Assembly (NCBI GenBank): GCA_964017065.1
Contig: OZ024791.1
Location: 4,950,547-5,014,546, forward strand
Length of the DNA: 64,000 bases
Reading direction: 5' to 3'
Source of the DNA: Haliclona indistincta
Taxonomy: Eukaryota > Porifera > Demospongiae > Haplosclerida > Chalinidae
Notes under the pieces: model-generated
The model's database searches: none
The model's input: the letters and a program-made list of their open reading frames with translations, nothing else
What the model was told of the DNA's origin: nothing
Shown: one piece after another, positions 1-15,000 of the stretch
Layout: each line of letters starts with the position of its first letter
How positions within the stretch are numbered: position 1 is the stretch's first letter
Made by a program: the position numbers and the translations under genes

Positions 1-3000
1 GATACTGTTGTCATACATGTCAGACATGATGGCTGCTCCAGAGTAGCTTGTAGAGCTGGTGATCAACTGAGTAAAGTTCGCAAGACCACAAGTGGTAGCG
101 TATTTGGTAATGGCATTTTTCTCATCTATACACACTCTACCGGAGAAAGGAGAGGGCGTTAGAGGAGAACCATTTAGTGTCACACTAGCACCAGCAAGAT
201 CAGACTGGTCTGGATCGCTGATGACTATGTCACCAATGAGCACTGTTGGTGTGTTAGGCTGTATGACCACTCCTGCAGTAATGTTAGCCATTGGTGTGAC
301 ATCATTGCTATCGACTACATTGATAGTGACTGTTGCTGTCCCTGTGCGAGGAGGAGCAAGAGTGTCTACTGCATACACCTCAAATGAAACAGTTGGTCCT
401 GTCTCTTCAAAGTCGAGCGGCTCAAAAAGAGTAAGAGATCCGTTATTTTCATTGATCGAAACACCAAAATCATCTTCCACTAAGTACTTAATGACGTCTC
501 CCCCACTCTCAACAGTAGCCATTACTTGAAGGAAGTTATTATAGCTCTGTCCCTCTATTAGAGTGACTGAATACTGTTCGGTGTTGATGAACTCTGGAAT
601 ATCAGCAAGTGAGACCATGATGATCACTGGAGGGCTGGCTAGCCCAGAAGAATCAAACACAACCAGAGAGACGGTCCTCAGGCTTGAAGAGTCTTCTATT
701 TGAGTACCAGCAACATAAAGCACGTACTCCAAGGCCTCACTGAATGAGAGAGATGAGCCTATGTTTGTTAGAACATACACACCAGGAGAGGTTTGAGTGA
801 AGTTATACCCAGGTAATGACTGGTTTAGTGCCAAACTTTCATTAGAGCCTGCTGGGACTTCAGAGAGGGTGAGTGTACCATTGGTGATGCTGTCACCATT
901 GTCCACATCCGTGATGGTGATGTCAATGGACTGGACAAGAGGACGAGATTGGTCAGCAGCTGCCAAGATAGTGGAGTCAGAGAGAGTGATGGATGGTGGC
1001 TCATTAACATCAGTCACAGTAACCTGTACTGTGGTAGTGGATGATAGCTCTCCATCTGATGCTTGTACTGTCACCACAAATACATTCGGAGTCATTTCGA
1101 AGTCAAACATATTGCTGGTAATAATGCTCACATCGGCTGGTGGTGATGATGATGTGGGACTGAGGGAGAAGTTCTGACTATGACTAAGAAGAGTGAATGA
1201 GAGTGAGTTCATGTTACGATCAGCATCGTTTGCCTGGATCATTCCGATTGTGGCACCCGATGGAGTATTTTCAGCAACACTAAACTGATAGTTAGACTGT
1301 GCAAACACTGGAGAATTGTCATTCAAATCTTCTATGTTGATAACAATAATAACCATGGTAATATTAAGGTAGTCGGCTACTTCAGCACGCACTGTTCGTG
1401 GAGCTAGACTGGGTTCAGGTGCATTGTTCACATACGATATATTGCGGAGTAGAGCAGTAAATTCAGTAACAGTGTTGACTGAGTTATCCATAGTGTAGGA
1501 AAGGATGTTGCTCTGAGTCATACCATCATCAAGAAGGTCTCCATCTGCACTGTTTATCAAAGAGACTTGCAGTGAGCGAAGGACGGTGTTGTCTGGATCT
1601 TCTATGTAGGCATTGGGGAATATTCTAAGAGGACTGTCCTCATCGGTGAAGCTCAGCAAGGAGCTACCGTTGAGGATGATCATGGGTGCATCGTCAAGAG
1701 GTATGAAATTGACGGCCACAGTCACAGACTCACTGGTGAGGTTACCATCACTCACACTAATCACCACCTCTCTCTCTAGCGAGTTCACAGGCTGTCCCTC
1801 GCTGTCTAGCAGAGGATTATCTGTTGACGAGAACTTGAGGTTTCGCAGCGTTGATTGGTACTCTGTAAGTGGAGCAGCTCCTGTCAATGTGAGGACACCC
1901 ATGGCAGAGTTGTAGTTGAATGTAATTGAGGATGGTGTGGATACATTCAGTATGTCTTCCTCAGCCACAAAGTTCTTGGTAATTCTCACTTCAGCACTTT
2001 GAAGGAAATTGCTGTCTACGTCGCTGACAGTAGTGTTTGGAGCAAGCAAGACAGGGGCTCCATTTTCAGTGAATGTGACGGTGTGAACGTCATCTCCATT
2101 CTGTGAGCTTAGTGCAAGTTGTGGAGCGTCATTGGTTGGGATGATATCTACCAGAGCTACAGCTAGTGGGCTGTTCACTCTGCCCTCTGTATCGGTCACA
2201 GTGAAGGTAATCTGACGCTGAAACGATGTGTTCGGATTGTCATTTTCGTTATTGTATCGTATGTTACGAAGGACAGTGTTGAACTCTCCAGCTAAGCCAG
2301 GACCTGTGATAGTAAGTGTCGAGGTCTGAGAGCCAGATACCTTAATGTTTGCGCTAGAAGTTCCAATAAGGTACTCCCCAATGTCAACACCGTTAGTCAG
2401 CTGGACAGTGACACCGGTGAAGGTTGGTAAAGCTGCGGCATTGTTGTCTCTGGAGATCAACACGAGACTGCTTGTCACAGCAACTGGTTCAACATCCTCG
2501 GTAAAGGAGGTGGAGTAGTTGATACCAGAAGCAGCAACACCATTGAGATCAACTACTGGAATCATTGTGTCCGTTGCAACAAATTCTATGAAACCTTCAG
2601 TGTTTGAGGTTCGACCATCAGTGGTGAACTCAACATCACTCATAGTGAAAGATAGTCTCTTTTGAGGCTCAAGTGTCGGAGGTCGGAAAGTGTTTTCATA
2701 GTCAACTGAACGTAGGAAGGTCTGAAGGTCATCAACAGTGATTGACTCAGAGGTAGTCGGTTGAAGGGAAATCAGATCATCCTGCTGGTTTACGATATTA
2801 ATGGAGGAAGGAACAGTGCTAGGAACAACCAGCCTCTCACGCCCGCAGAAACAATAGCTCAGTACCTGCTCCGAAGATAAAGCTGTTGGGAAATAGTACA
2901 ACCCATGCAAATCTCCTCCAAGATTACCACCTGCTGCACTAGTCAATGGTGATGGTATACTACGACCAATGAAGACATCTGAAGCAGTATCAGGGAATGG

Positions 3001-6000
3001 TATAAGAGCACCATTGAGAGGGACAGTGCCCAGTACCTCACAGTCCATGTAGACAGTGATTTGGTTAGGTGAGTTGCTATATACAAACACCAAGTGCCTA
3101 GCTTGGTATGTCCCTGCACTTGGATCAAAGAATTCAGATATAGGAGTAGAAGAGGACAGAACCAAATTTATAGCATGTAGTTCACCGTTACCATAGCGAT
3201 AGTTAAAGCGGATGTTCCTTCGCCTGACCCAAATGCTAAAGTATCTATCCACTGTTTGAGCATTTGGATCATTTGTATTAGTTACAATGACCAGAAATCC
3301 TTCATTAGTGATATTCAAGACCACTGAGATTGTGAACTCTCCTGACGCAAAGTCAGAGGGCAGTTGGTTACGTGGTATCCTACCGATACCATTTTGCTGC
3401 GGTGTTGCTGTTCTTTGTAACTTAATGGCATCACATGCTCCAGGCCCAATCTGCAGTCGAGAGAACCCTTCAAATGACTCTTCAAATGTTGCGTTTGCTA
3501 TGAGATTAACAGTGTTGCTTGTCAGAAGACCAGCGGAGGCTATTCGTTGATCTTGACACTGTCCAAGACAGTTGATATAAGGTCTGTTTCCTTCAGGATT
3601 TTCAACCCTCAACATCAGGTTACCGATGAAGGTAGTTTCATCTTGATCAACAACTCGTATTGCTGGACCAATGGATTGATTAGTCTGACTTGACTCAGTA
3701 ACGTAGACAGCTGGCGCTAGCTGATCAATTTCAGCTGCATTGTCATTAACGTCAACTATATCGATAGTGACAGGTGTGTATGTAGTGAGTGGAGGGTTGC
3801 CATTGTCCCTCACTGACACATTCAGGATATATTCTCGCTGTACTTCAGCATCAAGATCACCAACAAAGCTGAGCAGACCTACTGAGGTCAAGTTAAACAG
3901 ACCATTAAAGTTATTTTCAAGACTAAAACCGACAATCACATTGTTCGGGCTTGTAGCATCTCCGTCAGAAGCTGCAAAGGTTGTGATAACTCGAGGAGGA
4001 GAAAGACCTTCTCTGTTGATAGTTGGGTCATCGAAAAGGAACGGTGCTCCATTCAACTGGGGAGCAACATCATTGATATCCATGACAGTTACAAGCACTG
4101 AGGCAAAAGAGAATCGATTAGGATTGCCTCGATCTGATGCTCTCACTGTGATATTGTGTGACAAGTAGCCCTCAGCATCCAAACCTTGTAGAGCTGTTAG
4201 TTCACCAGACATTGAGTCAATGGTAAATACATTGCTGTCAGTTACTGTTTGACCAGAGGGGGTCACAGAGGTAACCTCAAAGATTGAGAAAGTGATGAAG
4301 CTTGCTAAAGGGTCTTGGTCATTGTCGATGGCAGTCAGAGTCAGTAGTGATAGTGGGTTAGGTGTCTCTTGTTGAGTGATATCCAGGGAGGCCTGATTGT
4401 TGGTAAACTGAGGAGTGAAGTCATTTGGTTCTGATATGGTTATATTCACACAAGCCGGCATGCTGAAGTTATGGCCGTCTCTCACTCGAATGCATATCTG
4501 TCTGTCTGGTTTGGTAGTGATATTGGCTGCATTGTTGTTGTATCGAATCTCACGGATGGTCTGTACAGTAGTGCCTCTATCAGCAAGAACAGTGAATGTA
4601 ACAGTGTACGTGATAGCGCCTGTGCTATCCACAGATGGACCAACTGATTGCGTATTCGGCGGCAGGTTGCCCACAAATTGGATTAGTTCATTAAACTCTG
4701 AATCTTGTGGGTTGACTATAGTGATGATGATCTGATCAAACAGTGCATCATCATCATCCTCCAGCGTGATAGTATCACCATCAATGATTGGTGTTGGCTC
4801 ATTACGAACAGAAAGTGAATCATCACCCGTGATGTTGAGCTCGGGAAGATCATTCACGGCGATGATGTTTATATATGCGAACGCAGCTGTTGTCATGCTT
4901 CCAGCAAAGTCACTAATGTCCGCTACACTGACAGACACCGTTCTCACGCCAGGTGTGGGCTCTTCAGCTGAATTGCAATACATGAAGTAAGGAAGACCTG
5001 TTTCAAATACAGAATTTGACTTGTTTACGGAAAAGATTAGCAGTTGATCGTTACCAAGTGGAAAATCAAGCAAAATTGGTGGGATGTCACCCTCACGAAT
5101 GAGCGACTCGTCATCTGTTTTAACTCCCTGCTGCTGAAGAATAGCTGAATTGACACCAACATTTTCTGGGTCTCGTATTATAACACTTGTGTTAGCAATA
5201 CTCACACACTTGTCACGGTCCTCCACAAAATCAACAAAGTAGTCGGCAGAGCCGGGACCACCAAGGAAGACCTCAAGAGGATCATTGTATCGGTCGATAG
5301 TGATGGTGATACTAGCAAGTTGCTCACTCACTGCGCCACCATCATCAGTGATTGTCACTGTGACCATTCGTTCATCTATGGAGGGATTCTTGTTAGTATT
5401 GTGATACCTGACAGCCTTCATCGCTTGGATATAGTCTGATATTGATGCAATCCCTGTCACAACAAGAGTGGTTGTACCTGTGACACTGAGGGGGACGCCC
5501 AATGAACTAGTGTCCAAAGAGAGATACTCCACGTTTGGATCATTAAGTGGATTGACTAGGTTGAACTGAGCCCTCATGAGAAAAGTGTTGTCTGGATCAG
5601 CAACTGTGACATCGGCATTTTCTAATAAAACGACTTCTCTGTTGAATTCTCTGAAAGTGACAGTAGTGTCAATGCCATTGTTGCCACCATTCAAGTCTAG
5701 TACAGGTGGATCGTTCCTTGGTTGTATGTTGATGATTGTGCTGGCTATTGGGTTGTTTGTATGCACACCGTTGGCATCATAGACAGTGAATCTGATAATC
5801 TGTTGAGTGCCTGGGTTTTGTTGAGAATTCTGGTATCTTACAGCACCAAGAGCTGCTACATAGAGATCAGGGAATCGCTCTACAGCTGTGTCACTGGAGC
5901 GAAGAGTCAACATAGCACCGCCATTCCCAATTTCAGCCTGTATTCCATCTGGCAGTTGAGTAACAGACAGTTGCTCTGTTGATAAGCCATTCTGAATTGT

Positions 6001-9000
6001 GATAACAGTTCTGTTGATAGTTGAGTAGCCACTATCCAAGTCATAGAGCACTAGTTCTGATGGAACAGATGAGTAGTCAGGTACAATAGGTATAGCAGGT
6101 GATAGCTCTGTGAATGTGGTACTGTAGTCAATGCCTGGAGCACCACCATTGAGGTCCAATATAGGTGCTTTATCGTTGAGAAAAGAGGGTCGAAGGGTGA
6201 CAACAGAGTGATTGCCTGGTCCAATGGCATCTTCTGCTACTACAAACAAGCCTCTGTCCAGTGGGTGTGGCTCATCCAGTACATTTTCATATGTTACGTT
6301 ATCGAGAGCATCATTAAACATGCTAAGAGAGCAGCCGGTGCCAACACACTGGAGGGAAACTGTACGAGTACGATGGCTGACTGTAGCTGTTATATCACTG
6401 GTTAACAGGTCAGCGTTCAGTATATCTCCACAAGTGGTTACACATCTAACATCATCTTCTGATGTTGAGAGTGGACAGAAGTATATCTCAGAAATGTCGC
6501 CGACTAATTCGCGTCCAAAGAACATGAATCCTCGTCCAGTAAAGTCAGTATTGATTTGGTTTCCATTGATGCTTGATGCAACTAAAACCCCGTCATAGTA
6601 AAACCTGAGGTTGGGTCCATTCCTTACCACACTGAGGTGGTGGTACTGGTCATCAAGAACACCAGTGACAGGAGTTGCTAGGATCACTGTAGTTCCAGTA
6701 AGTACCTCCAATTTACCATCGGAGGCTGCACGCAAAATGAACAACAAACCAGCACCAGCTGCTTCTATTTCTGCTATGTGACCAGGTAGGGTGAGTTGAG
6801 GCAACCTAACCCACAAACTGAAAGTGAAGTTATTTAGTTCACTGCCTAACACTGACGCAATCGATAAACCTGGTTGACTCTGCTGGTTTCTAGCCTGAGC
6901 ATCACTTGTATTCAGTTCCACTATTCCATCTTCTATGATAGCCCCAAGAAGAGGTGCAAGAGAGCCAACTATTGACCTGCACCCTGTGACACCACACATG
7001 CTAAAGCTGTTTCTCTGATACAAAGTAGTGAAGTTGGCATGATCACAGAACCCTCCAGTAGCTGGAAACGGCTCCATGGCTATTGGAGTGCGATGGAGAG
7101 CGACTGTAGCACTTCGAATCTCATTCTCACTGAGAGGGTCAGCATCAGAGATGGTCAAGTTTGAGATATCAACAGGTCCTCCTTCCTCGGTAAATGTCAC
7201 AGTCGAAGAGGATGGCATAACTTCTGGTCGATTGTCATCCTCATCATCCAGATTAATGGTAACACTGATGCTAGCAGAAGCACCAGCTGTATCAGTGGCT
7301 CTTATGAGGAAGGTGTGTGAAGGAGTCTGCTCATGGTCAAGAGGTGTACTGGTTGTGCGCAAGATTCCTGAGACCTGCTCTATAGCAAAATGTGTCTGTG
7401 GAGGTACCAGAGTGAGTGTGACATCAGTGAGAGGTGTGTCTTCATCAAGTACTGTCACAGCCAGTATGCTTCTTCCAGATTCAAGTGTTTCACTGATGGT
7501 CTCGATAAGAGGACCTGTCTGTGAGAAACGTGGTGGAATATCGTCCACATCCAAAACGGTAATAGCAATAGAGCCAGGCACACTGCAGTTTGACGGGACA
7601 CCTTCATCGCAAGCCTGGTACACAAGCTGGTAGCTGGTAACAGCTTCGTGATCAATAGCAGAAGAGTTCACTAAGATAAGATTTCCTTCGCTATCAAACA
7701 TAAAGTTTTCTCTGCCTTCGCCTGATAGTAAAGCATAGTTGAGTTCTCCATTCATGCCACTGTCAAAGTCAAGTCCAACAGCTTTCAGCACAATAGCACC
7801 GTTCTGAATATTCTCCAATATTGTGACAGAGATGTTCAATGGAGACAGCAGAGGAGGGTTGTCATTAGTGTCATTTACATACACTGTTACCGTGGCATTG
7901 TCAAAGATCATCTCGCCATTACCCACACCAATGACTAGCATGAACACACTAGCATCTTCATAATCAAGATATTGTGCTGGACTAATGAGAGTGTTGTTTA
8001 TGAATGAGAAACCGCCATAAGGACTGGACGAGAGGACCTGGAAGAAGAACCTGTCATTGCTGGTGTTCAAGTCTCGATCGATAGCTGTCACTTCTCCAAT
8101 AGGTGCAGACAAGTCATTTTCAGTAACAGAGAAAGCATAGTTGTCAGGATCGAATATCGGAAGCAGATCGACAATATAGAGAGTGACATTATAATCTGTG
8201 CTACGACTAGCTGTTCCAAGATCGGTGATTCTTATTGAGAGAGTTTCGCTTATAGCAGTAGCTGCTTCAAGAGTGATGGTAGAAGCCACTGTCAGGTCTC
8301 CTGAGGTGGAGTTAATGGAGAAACGATCATCAGGCACAGCAAAACTGAACACCACTTCCGCATTTATTCCGTCGTCAAAATCAGCAGCATTTAGTGTAGC
8401 CACAAACACTCCTGGAGGAGTGCTGTCTCTCACAGTGACGTTAAGAGGAGGAAGAGGGTAAGGAGCATTGTCATTGACGTCGGCAAGCATAATAGTGATG
8501 TCCCTGAAACCAGACAGTGCTGGTGAGCCTTGGTCTGTAGCTGTGACGCGCAGAGCCACTTCAGGACTACCACCAGTACCTGAGTCACGGTCTAACGGTT
8601 GGTTGTTCTGCAGCCATCGAGTGTTGTTAATAAAACTGAACCGACTATCATTGACAGAGAAGTCAAGATTCCTGTTTATTCCAATATCTGCATCAACGAA
8701 CTCCACAAATAGCATGAAGATTGTATTTTCAGTCTCATCAAACTCGAGAGGACCAACATAGACTGGTGGATTGTCATTCTTGTCAAGAACACTGATAAGG
8801 ATGGTTTGGGTCACTGTGAATCTGCCATCACTAGCAGCAACAACAACAGTAAACATTGGGTTGGTCTCTCTATCTAGCTGTACAGCAGTACGAATCTCAC
8901 CAGCTGGAGTGATGTTGAATCTATCGCCTGCATCGTCTTGTAAGCTATATGTCATGCTGTTGAACGGAGCAACATCAGAATCTGTTGTAGTCACTTGTAT

Positions 9001-12000
9001 GACGAAAGCATTGTCCTCATTCTCGGACACGGAAGCAGTTGTGTTGGAGGTGAAGACAGGAGGATGGTCATTGACATTGGTCACATAAATGGTGACAGTA
9101 GCTGAACTGCTCATAGCTGGGTCCCCACCATCAGTAGCTACAACAGTGAAGGTATGTGACATGTCTGCCTCATGATCCAAGGAGTTGTTTACCAATATAC
9201 AACCAGAGTTTTCAACAATCCTGAAGGGAAGTTCCTCCGAGCTGAGAAGAGAAAAGCCAACAACAGCATTCATACCAGAGTCGGCATCGGTTGCATTGAC
9301 ACAGCCCACTTGTGTCCCAATTGTAGCATTTTCACGGACCATGAACATTGTCTGCCCAACAATGACAGGCTCATTGTCGTTGATATCCATCACACTGACA
9401 GTAAAATCAGTGGTGTTACATAGCTGAGGTGTGCCTCGGTCACATGCAGTGACTGTGAGGACGTACATGCAGTATTGTTCATAGTCTAGAGGCCTGCACA
9501 AGTCAAGATTCCCAATTGAACTCAGCTCAAACGGCATAGTAAGTGTACACCGTGTATCACCAATACCACTGCCACTTCCAATGCTTCCATCTCCACTGCC
9601 AGAGGAGAAATTCTCTTCAATGCAGCCACCACCACACTGGCACGCACTCCCTCCTTCCAGAGAGAATCTGATTTCAGCATTAAGCCCAGTATCATCATCC
9701 CTGGCTCTAATACGAGTCACCTCCAGATTGACAGGATGATCTTCCGCAGCCACAATACCAAGAGCAGACACAAATCGAGGAGTGTTATCATTAATGTCTG
9801 TTATAGTGACTCTCAAAGTGAAGTTGGCTGTGTTGGTCACATCATCAGCTGCAGCTGGTGAATTGATCGCCGCTATGTCAACAAAATACGGAGACTTGAG
9901 GTCCTCAAGATCCAAGTCAGCTGAATTCTGCACCACCACCATGTTCTCTGAGATTGAAAAAGGAGAATCTGAAGTGGTAATTTCGTAAGACACATCACTA
10001 TTCTCAGCTGAGTCAGCATCAGTAGTTGACAGCAGATAGAGCAAAGTGCCAGTTGGTGCATGCTCTTGAATGGTGGTGTTAGCTGAGTCTTGAGCAAATA
10101 TTGGAGGGTTATCGTTTCGATCAACCACAGTGATATTAACAATGACTGTGGCGGATTGTGTCATGTAATTAGTGTTGTTAGGTACATTTGTAGCCGTGAG
10201 CATCATGACGTAGTACTTGGTAGTGCTCTCGTAATCTATTGGGGATGCCCCTGTATAATAGAGTTCATCATCATTCCTGATTTCAAAAGGTGCACTGTTT
10301 GCATTCAGAGTGTAGAGCACATCAGAGTTAGGCAGTGAGTCATCATCTGTAGTCATGACTACATCAAGGAGCAAGTTTGCTGGGCTGTTTTCTTGGATAC
10401 TGAGAAGGATGGTACCATTGGGAAAGACAGGTGGATTGTCATTGATGTCAATCACATTTACTGTGATCGTAGACAGGGTACACAAGCGTTGTAGACCAGA
10501 ATCACACACCTCAACCTCAAACTGGTATACTGAGTTGTCTTCTTCATAATCTAGTGGTCGACAAGTTGAAATTTCTCCAGAGTTGAACCCGACAGAGAAG
10601 AGTGCATTGCTGGAACAATCCTGACTAGCAATACTGCCGAGGGTAGAGTTGTAGGTGAGCAGAGCATTGTTGCCACTGTCAGCATCTGTAGCAACAATCT
10701 CACCCACTACAGTCGTGGCGGGCATCTCCTCTTCAACACTGAACATTACCAGACCAGATACAACAGGAGAGTTGTCATTGACATCAGTAACATTAATGTA
10801 TACAGGCACAGAGGCACCTTGTGTTGCATCTGGTGCAGTATTGGTAGCATTCACTGTAAGAACGTATTCTCTGATGCCCATGTCATAGTCGAATGACTGA
10901 CTAGCCACTATAGTTGTGACAAGGCCTGTAGACTGCAGTACAAATGGACTACCAAGTGGTTGTAAGGTGAAGGCAACAACAGAGTTAGGATCAGAATCCT
11001 CATCAGTGACTGACAGTGTTATTATGTTCATTCCTACAGTAGTGCTCTCGGGTATGGAAGCACTGTAGACAGGCATATCGAACACAGGAGGGTTATCATT
11101 GCGATCAATCACCACTACTTCCACTGACTTTGCAGTACTGGAGCACAGAGACATGCTGCCTAAATTACAAGCACTGACAAAGAAGCTGTACTCCTCTGCC
11201 ATCTCAAAGTTTAGCTGCTGACAGGTTCTCAGTTCTCCCATGTTAACACCAGAAGCTGTCACATAAAATGGAAGGTCAGGCGTGCAGCTTGAATCAACTC
11301 CTGACGCCATTATTGTTGTGATAAAAAATTGAACTTGTCCATTCGGAGAATCACTAGCATCATCATCAGTTGCTATAAAGGTTCCCACTACTGTTTGATT
11401 CATTTCATTTTCAGGAACTGAAAACGTAAAATTGTCACCAACCACAACAGGACGATGCTCATTGTTGTCAAGAATATTGATTGTGATGTTGTAGATTCTC
11501 TGTTGAGTGGATGAAATCTGTGTACCAATTGATGACAATGTGAAACCACTTGGATTCTGCAGTCTCAATTCTATTTGCCTTGTTCTATGACCAGGAGTTT
11601 CGAAATCTTGCTGCTCACAGAATGAAAGTTCTCCACTTTGCGTTATCTGCAGTGGTTGAAGAACCACTGTTCCTCCGACATTCTTATCACAACCACCTGT
11701 CCACACTTGTTCACTCTCAGATGCAAGTCTAAACTCAAGGTCTGTCTGCAAAGGAATTACGTCGTCATCACGAACCATAATGGTATAGAAGACATTGTCA
11801 GCAACTGTCTCGCTCTCCAACACATTGATGGTGAGTGGGTTCAATATGATTGGAGGATTGTCGTTCACATCAACAACACGTATTCTATATACTGTTGATG
11901 CATTGAACACAGTACCATCAAGATCAGCGCCATCTCGTGCTACGACAGTAAGATCAAAGTATTCTCTTCCAAAGACATCCACATCCAAACAGGTTGCATT

Positions 12001-15000
12001 GATTGTCAGTTCACCAGAAACAGCATCGATAGCAAATGGGACATTGGATTCTTGTAGTGAAAAGGTAGACACTCCATTGATACCACCATCAGCATCACTG
12101 GTTGTATAATTATAGAGAGATTCTCCTTGTTTTCCTGCAAAAGGATTTATGTTTGGACAGTTTGGCTGTTCAGAAACTATTCTAGTACCGGTTTGCTGTT
12201 CAGTGAAAAGAGGAGCAAACTCGTTGATGAGAATCAAGCTAAGAGTGGCAGTAGAGGAGGAGTTCAGGCTTCCTGTGGGTGCTGTGTTGACAGCAGTAAT
12301 GCTGAGGTTGTACTCAAAGTTTGGTTGCTCAACCGATGTGAGTATTGCTGAATTGCACACGATTACGTTGTTACCATCAATGCAGAAAGGAGTGCCTTCA
12401 TCATCCAGTCTATAGTACACGTCTCTGTTTGCTGCAAGTATGTCAGCATCAGATGAGCTAAGCTGTTGCACAACAGTCTGATTGGGAGTTGTCTCTCTAA
12501 TAGCAGCAACGTACGGCAGGTTTGTGAAGACAGGTGGTTCATCGTTAACATCAGTAACAGAGATTGTAACACTGGCAAATGCTGTCATTGGGAATGGAAG
12601 GTCTTCTCGTGCTTGCACCATAAAGTTGTACAATGTAACTGCTTCAGCATCCAGTTGACCACTCACCAATACATTGCCATCAGACAGAACATTGAATGGT
12701 AAACCAGGAGGAGGAGGAGATGGTAAACTGAAGATGATTGGGTTCGAGGCTTGATCTGGGTCAGTGGCAGTTAGAGTCAAAACTGTAGCACCAGTATTGG
12801 TGTTCTCAGGAATAGCAACACTGTACGGTGCACCAACAAAGTTAGGAGGGAACTCATTAATGTCTAGAACATTGACCGTCACATTCAGTAGTGCTGACAT
12901 TACAGTGATATCAGTACGAATACTGAATGCCTCTATTACCAAATCGTACTCAGATTCAGCCTCGGCGCTAAGAGCAGACGCAGTCCTGATTATTCCAGTG
13001 GTCATCTCCACAGAGAAAGCTGCCATTGGTTCAGTGGAATCGATACGATATCGAACAGTGGCAGTATCTCCTGTGCCCACTTCAAAAGCCTGGACTCTTC
13101 CTATGACGCTGTTAATTGTGACATTCTCTTGAACATTAATGACAGTGTCTGAAACTATCAAATTGAACTGCAAACTATCGGGTGGAGTTGGTAGAACATA
13201 GATATTGATCATCGTGTGCGTGGAGAGGTAGATAGGGTTTCCTTGATCACTGATGATCAGAACTAAAAGAAGATAGTCAAGTCGAGAAGCGTTTAGAGGT
13301 TTGATCAGAGTCAGAGCTCCTGTACTCATGTTGACACTAAACTGAGTTGATCCCACTCCTATCAACGGTCCATACACAAGTTGAGCGTTTGTCCCGATAT
13401 CAGCATCTGTCGCCTCAATGTTCAATACTTGTTGTCCTACTGCATTTTCAAACACTGATATATTGTACGATGCTGGTACCTGAGGTCTATTGTCATTAAC
13501 ATCAATGATATTCACAGTAACTGTTCCAGTGGTAGCAGATCGAGGATCAGAATCAATAAGACGAGCTGTCACACTCAACTGATAGACTGGGACTGTCTCC
13601 CGATCTAGATTGTTGACTAGTCTGAAATTACCATCGTTATCAATGGTGAAAGCTCCTCCTTCATTGCCGCCCACTATGCTAAACTCAGTGCTACCGTCAA
13701 CTGGTCTAGAACCATTGCGAAGACGTGCATCTGTCTTGTAGAATACAAAGCCACGGCTTGGTCTCTCATTTTCATACATACTGAAATTTTGTGGTGGAAA
13801 AATTAAAGTGTCTCCTGAAGTCAACTGAATCAAAGAGAGAGCAGGATTGCTGACAGCTTGTCCGTCAGATACTGTCACATTAATAGTCAGTGTATGAGAC
13901 AACGAAGTATTTCCAAGATCAGAAAGACGCTCATAACCAAGGTTACCAAGCAATTCAGAGAACCTAGCAACAGTGCCAGCATTGTTTTCGTATGAGAATC
14001 GATAGTCTTTTGATCCACAGGCAATTCTCACCTGTAAATTAGTGCAAAGATCGATGGGGTTATTGCATGCATTGAAGAGATCTGGATCACACTTGAGATC
14101 AGAATAGGTCAATACTTGACCAGGTATAGTGCAGCCTCTGGGATCAATTACCAATGAACTGTTGTTAGGGATACAGGGAAAGCGAATGGCGTCACCAATG
14201 AGTTCACTAGTGGATGCATAGATGAAACGAGCACTGAGATATTCTAGGACAGTGTTGTCAGGATCTGTGAGACTGTAACCGGCATTTGATTGGTCAGTTA
14301 TAACAACCAATCCAGACTCATCATCCACAGCTGCTTCACCAGGAGCCTCGCCCACTGGGGTCAGTGTAGTGAGGTTCATAGCTAGTGAAGCATTCAGAAT
14401 ACTCGCAATGTGTACTACAGTATCGATGCCCTGCAGATACTCTCGGGTATAGTCTCGACCTGGACGGCCCAAATCCAGGTCTACTAATGGTGGATCATTA
14501 CCCCTAACAACAGATATTGTAATCATAGCGACGTTGCTGATTCCATTTCTCACATCAGTGACTTGAACAGTGACAGTACACGTTCCAGCTGCAGCGCTAT
14601 CGGACACAAAGAAGGACATTCCACGCAAGATACTGTCGAAAATGTCACTTTGTCTTCCCTGAGTGAAAGAAGTAGTGATATTGTACTCTGTAGAAGTTCC
14701 AACTATGTTTGAATCAATACTTATATCAGCAAAACTGTTAGAAAAGCTTAATCCTGGCATCTGACAAGTAGCAACAGGGCCACTGTAGACAACGTCTGCT
14801 TTGACTATGTTATCGTTGTCTGGGTCATTTATAAAAGCATTAGGAGCAAGAGTCAAAGGTGAGCCTTTCGTAAGGAAAGTTGTTTGAATATCATTTCCAG
14901 AGACGGGCCCGTTGAGGTCAACCACAGGATTCTGCGGAAGGTCGCCAAACATAATAGTTGAGATGGCTGAGTCATTGAGGCTTCCATCATACACAGTAAC